Source of the DNA: JALZAA01 sp035316025
GTDB lineage: Bacteria > Actinomycetota > Acidimicrobiia > IMCC26256 > JACDBD01
NCBI GenBank assembly: GCA_035316025.1
Contig: DATFXL010000097.1
Span: 1-36,273 of the forward strand
Direction of reading: 5' to 3'
DNA length: 36,273 nucleotides
A program made the translations under genes and the position numbers. Shown here piece by piece: positions 1 through 6,542 of the stretch. The number at the start of each line of letters is the position of its first letter. Position 1 is the stretch's first letter. The notes beneath the pieces were generated by a model that searched no databases, was not told the DNA's origin, and saw only the letters and a program-made list of their open reading frames with translations.

Positions 1-1
1 C

Positions 2-316
2 ACCGTGACGAAGGCAGCCGACGACCAGCTGGTGCAGACGTTCGACGCCGGCCGCATCAACGCCGTGCTGCTGCTCACGGACGGCAAGAACGAGGATCCG
101 AACAACGACGACCTCGAAGGTCTTCTGCGCACGCTGCGGTCTCGCAACGAGGGACAGGTGGCCAACCCCGTGCGGGTGTTCCCGATCGCCTACGGGCAGG
201 ACGCCGACCTGCCCACCCTCAAGCGCATCGCCGAGGCGACGAATGCCACCGTGTACGACGCGGCCGACCCGGCCAGCATCGGCAAGGTCTTCCTCGCCGT
301 CGTGAGCAACTTCTAG
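2..316 (+). CDS. C-terminal part of a von Willebrand factor A (VWA) domain protein, truncated by the window edge
   Basis: Only the last 104 or so residues are present; the frame is open to the left edge, so the GTG at 5 is probably an internal valine. A hydrophobic strand ending in LLLTDGKNE fits the VWA strand carrying the Thr-Asp part of the MIDAS metal site. It is followed by a helix, the strand RVFPIAYG, and a C-terminal helix ending FLAVVSNF. The ending resembles actinobacterial proteins that join a periplasmic substrate-binding-like domain to a VWA domain, but the N-terminal half is outside the window, so that architecture is inferred. The stop is 21 nt before the next gene, and the PspA gene follows, suggesting a three-gene unit. 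VWA domains usually mediate metal-dependent protein contacts; the partner is unknown. Confidence 0.85.
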   Translation, partial: TVTKAADDQLVQTFDAGRINAVLLLTDGKNEDPNNDDLEGLLRTLRSRNEGQVANPVRVFPIAYGQDADLPTLKRIAEATNATVYDAADPASIGKVFLAVVSNF

Positions 317-337
317 CCGTTTCCGTCAGGAAAAGAA

Positions 338-1192
338 ATGTCCGTGATCGATCGCCTGCCCGAGCACCTCAAGAACAGGAAGACGGCCGAGGCCGTCACG
401 GCGCCGTCGGCGCTGCTGCTCGCGGGGGCAGGCACGGCCGCCGGCGTGCTCGCCGGCGCGGCGCTGCCCGTTGCGGTGCTCGTCGGCCTCGCCGCCTACG
501 GCGCGCGCGTCGCGTTCGGGTTGCCGCGCAAGCCGCGCCCCGAGCGCATCGACCTCGCGGGGCTTCGCCAGCCGTGGCGGGCGTACGTGAAGGACGCGAT
601 GGAGGCGCAGCGCAGGTATGCGCGCGCCGTGCGCACGACCGAGCCCGGTCCGCTGCACGACCGACTGGCCGAGATCGGCGGCCGGCTCGATGCCGGCGTG
701 CGCGAGTGCTACCGGATCGGCCGCCGGGGCGCCGCCCTCGACAGCGGGCTCGCCGACCTGCAGACGGGCGTGGCGTGGGCGGACCTCATGCACGGGCTCG
801 ACGCGTTCCGCGTCCCGGCGGAGCTGCGCGAGCGCGTGCAGCAGGGGGAGAGCATCCGGGACGACGCCGACCTCGCCGACAAGTTGCGCAACGTCGGCGT
901 CGACCAGCCCGCGCTCGACAAGCTCGAGGCGCTGCAGGCCCAGGTGCTGTCGGCGCAGCGGCTGGTGGCGGTGGCGCAGGACGCCCGATCGCGTCTGGAG
1001 CTGCTCAACGCCCGCCTCGACGAGGCGGTGGCGCGGGCGGTCGAGCTCTCGCTCCGCGCCGAGGACGCCACGGCGCTGCAGGGCCTTGGTGGGGACGTCG
1101 ACGACCTCGTGGGAGAGATGGAATCGCTGCGCACCGCGCTCGACGAAGCGGGCCAGGCAGGCCGGGGAGCGACCGCCACGGGCACGGCATAG
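338..1192 (+). CDS. Membrane-anchored coiled-coil protein of unknown function
   Basis: I do not recognise a named family. The 284-residue protein has a short polar N-terminus, a hydrophobic stretch at about residues 21-62 rich in Ala, Gly, Val and Leu (one long or two short membrane segments), and then about 220 mostly helical residues with heptad-like Leu/Ala spacing and many Arg and Glu. The start ATG follows an AGGAAAAG purine tract. It lies between the VWA gene (21 nt upstream) and a PspA gene (56 nt downstream), all on the same strand, so a role in envelope maintenance with PspA is a reasonable inference. Codon use is typical of the window, with strong G/C at third positions. A scaffold linking the VWA protein to PspA is possible but unproven. 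Confidence 0.8.
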   Translation: MSVIDRLPEHLKNRKTAEAVTAPSALLLAGAGTAAGVLAGAALPVAVLVGLAAYGARVAFGLPRKPRPERIDLAGLRQPWRAYVKDAMEAQRRYARAVRTTEPGPLHDRLAEIGGRLDAGVRECYRIGRRGAALDSGLADLQTGVAWADLMHGLDAFRVPAELRERVQQGESIRDDADLADKLRNVGVDQPALDKLEALQAQVLSAQRLVAVAQDARSRLELLNARLDEAVARAVELSLRAEDATALQGLGGDVDDLVGEMESLRTALDEAGQAGRGATATGTA

Positions 1193-1248
1193 CATCGATT
1201 TCGACGCATAGCAGCGGGCATCGCTGCGAAGCAGGCAAGGAGCAGGAA

Positions 1249-2061
1249 ATGTGGAAGGCGATCCGACGGTGGTGGAAGTACCTCGGGGCGAAGCTGTCGG
1301 GGAAGCTCGAGGAGTCGGCTGACCCGAAGGTTCAACTCGAGCAGGCCATCGAGGAGGCGCAGCAGCAGCACCGCCGCCTCACCGAACAGGCCGCGAACGT
1401 CATCGCCAACCAGAAGCAGACGCAGATGCGCCTCGAGCGCGCAGTGGAGGAGTACGAGAAGTCGAACGCGTCGGCCCGCCAGGCGCTCCTCCTCGCCGAC
1501 GAGGCGAACCGCGAGGGCAAGCCTGACAAGGTCGCCAGCTACACCCAGGCAGCAGAGGCGTTCGCCGACAAGATCATCGGCCTCGAGAAGCAGGTCTCCG
1601 ACCTCAAGAACCAGCTCCAGCAGACGACGCAGGCCGCCGAGCAGGCCAAGCAGGCGGTGGCGCAGAACTCGGCGGCGCTGCAGAAGAAGCTGACCGAGCG
1701 CCAGAAGCTCCTCTCGCAGCTCGACCAGGCGAAAATGCAGGAGCAGATGAACACCGCGATGAACCAGCTGTCGGCCACGGTTGGCGAGGACGTCCCGACC
1801 TTCGAGCAGGTGCGCGAGAAGATCGAACGCCGTCTGGCGACGGCGCAGGGCATGGCCGACCTCACCTCGACGAACGTCGATACGAGGATGCTCGAGGTCG
1901 AGCAGGCCCAGGCCAGCGCCGAAGCCCAAGCCCGGCTCTCGGAGCTCCGCTCCGAGCTCGGCCTGACCACCCCCGAGACCGAGAAGCCCGCGCCCGCACC
2001 CGCGCCCGCCCCGGCACCGAATCCCGAAGCCGAGAAGCCCGCCGAGAAGCCCTCGAGCTAG
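1249..2061 (+). CDS. PspA/IM30 (phage-shock / ESCRT-III-like) family protein
   Basis: PspA-family proteins bind stressed inner-membrane leaflets and form ESCRT-III-like helical assemblies. The 270-residue product begins with an amphipathic segment rich in Trp, Lys and Arg (MWKAIRRWWKYL), suited to membrane binding. A long uninterrupted coiled coil spans about residues 20-240, including the family-typical DPKVQLEQAIEEAQQQ near residues 25-40. The tail is low-complexity Pro-Ala-Glu-Lys. The start is set by AAGGAG at 1237-1242, six bases before the ATG; the frame is open further upstream but that part overlaps the previous gene. The Pro/Ala/Glu tail is longer than in E. coli PspA. No PspBC-like genes are nearby. 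Its stop codon overlaps, on the other strand, the stop of an AraC remnant. Confidence 0.85.
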   Translation: MWKAIRRWWKYLGAKLSGKLEESADPKVQLEQAIEEAQQQHRRLTEQAANVIANQKQTQMRLERAVEEYEKSNASARQALLLADEANREGKPDKVASYTQAAEAFADKIIGLEKQVSDLKNQLQQTTQAAEQAKQAVAQNSAALQKKLTERQKLLSQLDQAKMQEQMNTAMNQLSATVGEDVPTFEQVREKIERRLATAQGMADLTSTNVDTRMLEVEQAQASAEAQARLSELRSELGLTTPETEKPAPAPAPAPAPNPEAEKPAEKPSS

Positions 2062-2186
2062 GGGGCGAGGAGCGCTCGCAACTCCGACGGCGCGCGCCCG
2101 GTCTCGGTCCGCATCACCCGGCAGAGATGACTCTGATCGGCGAAGCCGACCTCGGCCGCGACGCGTGCGATGAGCGTGCCGGTCAG
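2058..2186 (-). pseudogene. Remnant of an AraC-family transcription regulator (C-terminal helix-turn-helix only)
   Basis: This stretch was read by translating the gap between pspA and the ABC permease on the minus strand. It encodes 42 codons ending in TAG and containing RVAAEVGFADQSHLCRV, then RTETGRAPSELR. This matches the second helix-turn-helix and the closing G-x-x-P-S-x-x-R of the AraC/XylS DNA-binding domain. No start codon, first helix-turn-helix or ligand-binding domain exists, because the frame meets the permease TGA immediately upstream (2187-2189). It is therefore the 3' end of a lost regulator. Its stop lies tail-to-tail on the pspA stop. It also lies in frame behind the permease gene, so stop-codon readthrough would append it. 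Confidence 0.8.
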
Positions 2187-3035
2187 TCAGCGGCGTCGCG
2201 AGAAGCGGAAGATCGCCAGGCTGCCGAAGACGAGGGCGATGCCGGCGCACCACACGAGGCTCAGCGCCACCCAGTAGGCGGTGCTGTGGCCGAGTCCGAT
2301 GGCGTCGGCGCCGCCTAGCGTCAGGCTGCGCAGGGCGTTGCTGAAGACGGTGAACGGCTGGTTGTCTGCGACGGGCTGCATCCAGTCGGGCAGCGAGGCG
2401 GCCGGCACGTACGCGCTCGACACGAACGCGAGCGGGATCACCAGCAGCGTGGCCGTCCCCGTGGCTGCCTGCGCGCTTTTGGATGTCAACCCAATGGCAA
2501 TGAAGACCCACATGAAGCAGTAGGCAAAGACCACGAGCAGCGCCACCGCGAGCGCCACGTCGGCGACGCTGGCGTCGACGCGGAAACCGACGATGAAGGC
2601 GAGCACGGTGCCGACGAAGATCCCCCACAGGGTGAGCGAGGTGTCGGCAACGGAACGCCCGAACATCACCGACGCCCGCGGGATTGGCAAGGACCGCATC
2701 CGATCGTGGACGCCGGTATTGGCGTCGTCCGCGACGCCGGTTGCGGCAGGCATCCCCAGCCAGAGGATGCCGGTGGCGAGGAACCCGGGGACGAGGAAAT
2801 CGACGTAGTCGAGGCCATGGCCGGGGTTGATGGCGCCGCCGAAGATGTAGCGGAACATGAACAGGAAGAGCGCGCCTTGGATCGTTCCCAGCATCAGCAG
2901 CTGGGGCGTACGGAAGAACTGCAGGTCCGTTCGTTTGGCGCTCTGCAGCACGGCGGTCACGAAGCCGGCGCCGGGGCGACGTACAACCGTCGTCTGCGTG
3001 GCGACGTCGGTGGTCGGGGTGATCGTGGTGCTCAT
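2187..3035 (-). CDS. ABC-2 type exporter permease (DrrB-like)
   Basis: This is the membrane subunit of a two-component ABC exporter of the daunorubicin/antibiotic type, working with the ATPase encoded just upstream. The 282-residue protein has about six hydrophobic segments: LLMLGTIQGALFLFMFRYIF, then VPGFLATGILWLG, LWGIFVGTVLAFIVGF, ALAVALLVVFAYCFMWVFIAIGL, the loop before SAYVPAASLPDWMQP, and a final segment ending FRFSRRR. The loop motif LPDWMQPVADNQPFT is typical of DrrB proteins. The ATG at 3035 is preferred because AGGAGG lies four bases upstream; a TTG at 3053 overlapping the ATPase stop is the alternative. The substrate cannot be told from sequence. The gene is followed directly, in frame, by an AraC remnant. 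Confidence 0.9.
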   Translation of the reverse strand: MSTTITPTTDVATQTTVVRRPGAGFVTAVLQSAKRTDLQFFRTPQLLMLGTIQGALFLFMFRYIFGGAINPGHGLDYVDFLVPGFLATGILWLGMPAATGVADDANTGVHDRMRSLPIPRASVMFGRSVADTSLTLWGIFVGTVLAFIVGFRVDASVADVALAVALLVVFAYCFMWVFIAIGLTSKSAQAATGTATLLVIPLAFVSSAYVPAASLPDWMQPVADNQPFTVFSNALRSLTLGGADAIGLGHSTAYWVALSLVWCAGIALVFGSLAIFRFSRRR

Positions 3036-3049
3036 CGGGCCTCCTCGGA

Positions 3050-4039
3050 TCAAGCGGCGTCCGCCGAGGCGGACTCGGGGTCGGTGTCGGGATCGGTCGG
3101 CTCGAGACGCTTCCCGGTGACGGCGAGGAAGACCTCGTCGAGGCTCGGACGGCGCAGCCCGACGTCGTCGACGTCGATGCCCCGTTGGTCGAGCGTGCGA
3201 ACGATGTCGCGCAGCTGATCCGCGCCGCCCTCGACGCCCGCCGATACCCGTTGGGAGTCGATGTCGGTGTACGGCGCCTCGCAGCCGATCCTGGCCAGCG
3301 CCTCTTCGACGGCCGGGAGGTCGCCGCCGGCGCGGGGCCGAACCTCGATCACGCTGCGGCCAGCGCGGTCCTTCAACTCGTCGGGCGTACCCGCTGCGAT
3401 GACGCGCCCGTGGTCGATGATGACGACGAGGCGCGCCAGCTGGTCCGCTTCCTCGAGATACTGAGTAGTCAGCAGCACGTCGGTGCCGTCCGCGACCAGG
3501 TTGCGGATCGCCTCCCAGAGTTCGATCCGACCACGTGGGTCGAGGCCGCTCGTTGGCTCATCGAGCAGCATCAGTTGGGGCCGGCCGACCAGGCTTGCGC
3601 CCAGGTCCAGACGACGCCGCATCCCACCCGAGTACGTGCGCACGAGACGGTCACCGGCATCGGCGAGGCCGAGTTGCTCGAGGACCGCGGCCGCCGCCGT
3701 ACGCGCCTCACGCCGGGTGAGACCGAACAAGCGCGCGACCATGCGCAGGTTCTCGGTGCCGCTCATGGCGGGCTCGACCGAGGCGTACTGCCCGGCTAGG
3801 CCGATGATCTCGCGCACGCGCTTGGGATCGGCCACGGCGTCGATACCGCCGACGCGCACCTCTCCGGAGTCGGGTCGCAGCAAGGTCGCCACCGCACTGA
3901 TGAAGGTGGTCTTGCCGGCGCCGTTGGGCCCCAAGACGGCAGTCACGTACCCGGAGTCAGCAACGAGGTCGAGGCCGTCGAGGGCACGCACCTCGCCGAA
4001 CCTCTTGGTGAGGCCGTGTGCCTCGATGATGGGGGTCAT
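3050..4039 (-). CDS. ABC exporter ATP-binding subunit (DrrA-like)
   Basis: This is the nucleotide-binding subunit paired with the downstream permease and would power export of an unknown hydrophobic compound or drug. The 329-residue protein shows Walker A GPNGAGKTT at residues 37-45, a Q-loop region around GLAGQYASVEP, signature YSGGMRRRLDL, Walker B LMLLDEPTSGLD and a switch region with TTQYLEEADQL. The C-terminal extension of about 100 residues, including VGLRRPSLDEVFLAVTG, is the hallmark of the DrrA subfamily. The ATG at 4039 is chosen because GGAGGAG precedes it by about four to five bases; upstream in-frame codons lack this. The gene is divergent from the yceI-like gene across a 231-bp spacer holding a possible operator. 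Confidence 0.93.
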   Translation of the reverse strand: MTPIIEAHGLTKRFGEVRALDGLDLVADSGYVTAVLGPNGAGKTTFISAVATLLRPDSGEVRVGGIDAVADPKRVREIIGLAGQYASVEPAMSGTENLRMVARLFGLTRREARTAAAAVLEQLGLADAGDRLVRTYSGGMRRRLDLGASLVGRPQLMLLDEPTSGLDPRGRIELWEAIRNLVADGTDVLLTTQYLEEADQLARLVVIIDHGRVIAAGTPDELKDRAGRSVIEVRPRAGGDLPAVEEALARIGCEAPYTDIDSQRVSAGVEGGADQLRDIVRTLDQRGIDVDDVGLRRPSLDEVFLAVTGKRLEPTDPDTDPESASADAA

Positions 4040-4110
4040 AGGGCTCCTCCGCGTCGGGGTCCGGGTCGGACACCGGTATGTCTGCACATGAACGACGACC
4101 AAGACGCCCC

Positions 4111-4131
4111 CGAATCGACGCGCGTGATTCG
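4111..4131. promoter_or_regulatory. Inverted repeat in the divergent ABC-exporter / yceI spacer (candidate operator)
   Basis: The arms CGAATC (4111-4116) and GATTCG (4126-4131) are perfect inverted repeats separated by nine bases, which include ACGCGCGT, itself a palindrome. It is the clearest dyad in the 231-bp spacer between the exporter operon and the yceI-like gene. Exporter operons of this type are often controlled by TetR- or MarR-type repressors binding such dyads, but no regulator gene is intact here. A local AraC gene has decayed. Confidence 0.35.
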
Positions 4132-4270
4132 AAAACCAGGGCGGACATGCCGAAGGCGACGGACGTCACATCCATGGCTGCGTGTCGGAGAAAGCAAGTT
4201 CCCCAGAAACTGTCGATTCTGCGATGCGTCATTCGTCGATTGGGCGCACAGCGAGGCGGGAGGAGCGCCC

Positions 4271-4846
4271 ATGAACCAGACCCAAGCAACCTTGCCAGTC
4301 GAGGGCCTCGCGCTGCCCGAGCCCGGCGACTGGAAACTCGACGCGGTTCACACGAGCGTCACGTTCACGGCCCGTCAACTGATGGTGAGCAAGGTGCGGG
4401 GCAAGTTCACCGAGGTCTCCGGAGCCATCCACATCTCCCGTGACCCTGCCCATTCGTGGGTCGAGGTCAAGATCGACCCGGCCACCGTCGAGACGGGCAA
4501 CGAGAAGCGGGACGCGCATCTGCGCTCGCCCGACTTCTTCGGGGTTCAGCGCTACCCGGAGATCACGTTCCGGAGCACGCAGATCGAGGGGAGCTCGCGC
4601 GCCCGCTTCCTGGTCCACGGGGATCTCACCGTCCACGGCGTCACCCGCCCGGTAATGCTCGACGTGGCGTACCCCGGGCCGGCGACCGACCCGCCGGGCG
4701 GGAGGTGGGCCGTCTTCTCGGCCACGACCGTGGTCGACCGCCGGGACTTCGGGGTCACTTGGAACGCCGCGCTCGAGGGCGGCGGACTCGTGGTGGGTAG
4801 GAAGATCCGCCTCGAGCTCGAAGTCGAAGCCCTCAAACAGTTCTGA
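4271..4846 (+). CDS. YceI-family (lipid-binding lipocalin-like) protein
   Basis: YceI proteins form a beta-barrel that binds polyprenoid or other long lipids. The 191-residue protein contains the family pattern WKLDAVHTSVTFTARQLMVSKVRGKF (residues 21-46), the central NEKRDAHLRSPDFFGVQRYPEITF, then LVHGDLTVHGVTRPV and a closing VVGRKIRLELEVE. Several of these are typical YceI beta strands. I see no signal peptide, so the protein is probably cytoplasmic, as in many actinobacterial YceI proteins. The ATG at 4271 is supported by GGGAGGAG at 4258-4265. The gene is divergent from the ABC exporter. A GC-rich hairpin lies about 120 bases after the stop. Confidence 0.93.
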   Translation: MNQTQATLPVEGLALPEPGDWKLDAVHTSVTFTARQLMVSKVRGKFTEVSGAIHISRDPAHSWVEVKIDPATVETGNEKRDAHLRSPDFFGVQRYPEITFRSTQIEGSSRARFLVHGDLTVHGVTRPVMLDVAYPGPATDPPGGRWAVFSATTVVDRRDFGVTWNAALEGGGLVVGRKIRLELEVEALKQF

Positions 4847-4967
4847 ACGCGGCCGCCACAGGGTTTCGATCGCCTCGAGCGTCGCCTGTGAGCGTTCACG
4901 AACTGGTGCACGCGAGTGGTGACCTTCCGAGACCCCGACGTGCGCCCTTCCGGCTCGAAGCACCACG

Positions 4968-4991
4968 TCCCGGGCGGCGGCGCGCCCGGGA
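4968..4991 (+). terminator. GC-rich hairpin, possible terminator of the yceI-like gene
   Basis: TCCCGGGCG (4968-4976) and CGCCCGGGA (4983-4991) form a perfect nine-base-pair stem with a six-base loop. It lies 120 bases downstream of the yceI-like stop and 40 bases upstream of the next gene. No T-run follows, so it could instead be a processing or attenuation structure. The rest of the 185-bp spacer shows only a TAGTCT hexamer at 5011-5016. Confidence 0.35.
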
Positions 4992-5010
4992 TCAGGATCC
5001 CGTGGTCACA

Positions 5011-5016
5011 TAGTCT
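5011..5016 (+). promoter_or_regulatory. Candidate -10 hexamer TAGTCT for the gene at 5032
   Basis: TAGTCT fits the actinobacterial TANNNT -10 pattern and lies 15 bases before the ATG at 5032. It would give a leader of only about eight bases. No convincing -35 or Shine-Dalgarno sequence is visible. Confidence 0.3.
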
Positions 5017-5031
5017 GTCCGCCCGCGGTTG

Positions 5032-5412
5032 ATGACACAGGACTTCTTCCCGTACGCGGTCGACAAACGGCTCGCGTTGTTCTGGGCTCCATTTGGGGTT
5101 CGACCGCGTCGCGATGGCGTGACGATCACGTCGGATGGCATCTACCACGCGACTTTCGGATTCTTAAAGGTGGAAACCCCGCTGAGCAATATCGACGGCG
5201 CGCACATCACGCGCGACTATCGATGGTGGACGGCAGCCGGCGCGCGTCGATCGTTCGTCGATGACGGTCTGACGTTCGGAACCAACCGCGTCGCCGGGGT
5301 ATGCGTGCACTTTCGGGACCCCGTGCCCTCGCCGCTGTACCGAAAAGGCCATTCGGCGCTGACCGTGACCGTGGCCGACCTTGACGGACTGGTCACCCGC
5401 CTCGCCGCGTGA
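5032..5412 (+). CDS. Small conserved actinobacterial protein of unknown function
   Basis: The 126-residue protein has no motif I can tie to a catalytic role. It reads like a compact beta-rich domain, with repeated short strands such as DGVTITSDGIYHATFG, VETPLSNIDGAHIT, FVDDGLTFGTNRVAGVCVHF and HSALTVTVADLDGLV. The pattern resembles a widespread actinobacterial family of about 120-130 residues with no assigned function. The ATG at 5032 follows an in-frame TTG at 5029, either of which could be used. It is transcribed with its neighbours but separated from both by more than 130 bases, so it is probably monocistronic. Translation up to residue 126 shows no truncation. Confidence 0.75.
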   Translation: MTQDFFPYAVDKRLALFWAPFGVRPRRDGVTITSDGIYHATFGFLKVETPLSNIDGAHITRDYRWWTAAGARRSFVDDGLTFGTNRVAGVCVHFRDPVPSPLYRKGHSALTVTVADLDGLVTRLAA

Positions 5413-5426
5413 CTCGAAACGACGAA

Positions 5427-5454
5427 CTCCCTGACAACGTTGGTCTTGAGGGAG
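5427..5454 (+). terminator. Hairpin after the gene at 5032 (weak terminator candidate)
   Basis: CTCCCT (5427-5432) pairs with AGGGAG (5449-5454), and inside them CAAC and GTTG can also pair. It lies 14 bases after the stop codon at 5412. There is no T-run, so termination is only suggested by position. Confidence 0.3.
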
Positions 5455-5528
5455 CCCAGGACCGGCCGGCGACCGCCCGATCGGTAGCTCTGTCGTGAGT
5501 GCTCATGACGAGGGAATCAGCAGGCGCG

Positions 5529-5542
5529 GCGCAATGTTGCGC
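5529..5542 (+). promoter_or_regulatory. Inverted repeat GCGCAA-TG-TTGCGC just before the start codon at 5548
   Basis: The perfect six-base arms end five bases before the ATG of the hydrolase gene, where the ribosome-binding site should be. No Shine-Dalgarno sequence is visible there. The element could be a repressor operator overlapping the promoter or translation start, or an RNA hairpin limiting initiation. Confidence 0.4.
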
Positions 5543-5547
5543 GGACC

Positions 5548-6438
5548 ATGGGCCAGACGACAAGGCAACCGTTCACCTTCACCAGCGCAGGCGACCGGCT
5601 CGCCGGGGTGGTGTACCTCCCCTCGGAGCAGCCGGCGGCGGCGGTGGTGACGACCGGTCCGCTCACCTCGGTCAAGGAGCAGGCCACGGGCGCCTACGCG
5701 CGGGCGCTCGCGGAGCGTGGCTTCGCCGCCGTCGCTTTCGACCACCGCACGTTCGGCGAGAGCGAGGGCGAGCCGCGCCAGTTCGAGAACCCCGAAGGAA
5801 AAGCCGACGACGTCCGGGCCGCCGTCGGCGCGGTGCGCGCCGACCAGCGAACCGGCGACCTGCCCGTTGTGGCCGTCGGCGTTTGCGCCGGCGGCGGGTA
5901 CATGGCCAACGCGGTCGCCGACGACCCACGCATCTCGGCGTTCGCCGGGGTCGCCGGCTACTACTCCGACGCCGCTGCGTTCGCCGAGTCCTCGCCTGAT
6001 GCGTACCAGGGAGCGATCGAGCGGGGGCTGGCGGCCGAGAAGCGTTGGCAGGAGACCGGCGTTGCGGAGACCATCCCAGCGGTCTCACCGGACGGCGGTG
6101 ACGTGGCGATGCCTCTTCGGGAGGCCTACGAGTTCTACGGCACACCCCGCGGCGCGGTCGACAACTACACCAACGCGTTCGCCGTCCAGTCGCTGGCGTA
6201 CACGACCCCGTTCGACGCTCAGGAGGCGGCGGCCCGGATCGAGGTGCCCTTCCTCCTTGTCCACTCCGAGCACGCTCTCGCCCCACCTTTGGCCCGCACC
6301 TTCTACGCCGGCGTGACGACGCCCAAGTCGCAACTGTGGCTGCAATCGCAAGGTCAGATCGACTTCTATGACGACCCACGCCTCGTCGACGCCGCTGCCG
6401 ACGCTATCGCCGAGCGCTTCAAGGCCACGCTGACCTGA
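5548..6438 (+). CDS. Alpha/beta-hydrolase, dienelactone-hydrolase-like, with cysteine at the nucleophile elbow
   Basis: The 296-residue protein has an alpha/beta-hydrolase layout: strand GVVYLPSE, strand VAFDHRTFGESEG (DxRxFGxS), the nucleophile elbow AVGVCAGGGYMA with Cys113, and a late strand FLLVHSEHALAP where an acid normally sits. A Cys nucleophile in G-x-C-x-G-G is characteristic of dienelactone hydrolases and related proteins. At the usual position of the catalytic histidine, close to the C-terminus, the sequence reads GQIDFYDD (Gln270), so the classical triad is not obvious. It may be a subfamily feature, a different histidine may serve, or the enzyme may be inactive. The substrate is unknown. 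An inverted repeat sits directly before the ATG. The gene is convergent with the CDF transporter gene. Confidence 0.85.
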   Translation: MGQTTRQPFTFTSAGDRLAGVVYLPSEQPAAAVVTTGPLTSVKEQATGAYARALAERGFAAVAFDHRTFGESEGEPRQFENPEGKADDVRAAVGAVRADQRTGDLPVVAVGVCAGGGYMANAVADDPRISAFAGVAGYYSDAAAFAESSPDAYQGAIERGLAAEKRWQETGVAETIPAVSPDGGDVAMPLREAYEFYGTPRGAVDNYTNAFAVQSLAYTTPFDAQEAAARIEVPFLLVHSEHALAPPLARTFYAGVTTPKSQLWLQSQGQIDFYDDPRLVDAAADAIAERFKATLT

Positions 6439-6482
6439 CCACCGCTCCGTCGTGCGCAGACCATGAACGAGTGGTCGGCGAA

Positions 6483-6496
6483 GGACGGCTCCGTCC
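6483..6496. terminator. Short symmetrical hairpin between convergent genes (weak terminator candidate)
   Basis: GGACGG and CCGTCC flank a CT centre, giving a five to six base-pair stem in the 104-bp spacer between the convergent hydrolase and CDF genes. No T-run is present on either strand. Confidence 0.25.
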
Positions 6497-6542
6497 GCAA
6501 TCCGCCAGTCGATCGGCCCAGCCCGCGTGACTCGCGCTGCGC

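Noticed and set aside
574..1248. N-terminal extension of PspA in the same frame
   Set aside because: It overlaps the membrane/coiled-coil gene in another frame, is Arg/Ala/Gly low-complexity, and PspA has its own AAGGAG and a typical N-terminus at 1249.
4016..4270. Upstream extension of the yceI-like gene
   Set aside because: The added residues are Arg/Cys-rich without family similarity, and a strong GGGAGGAG sits before the ATG at 4271.
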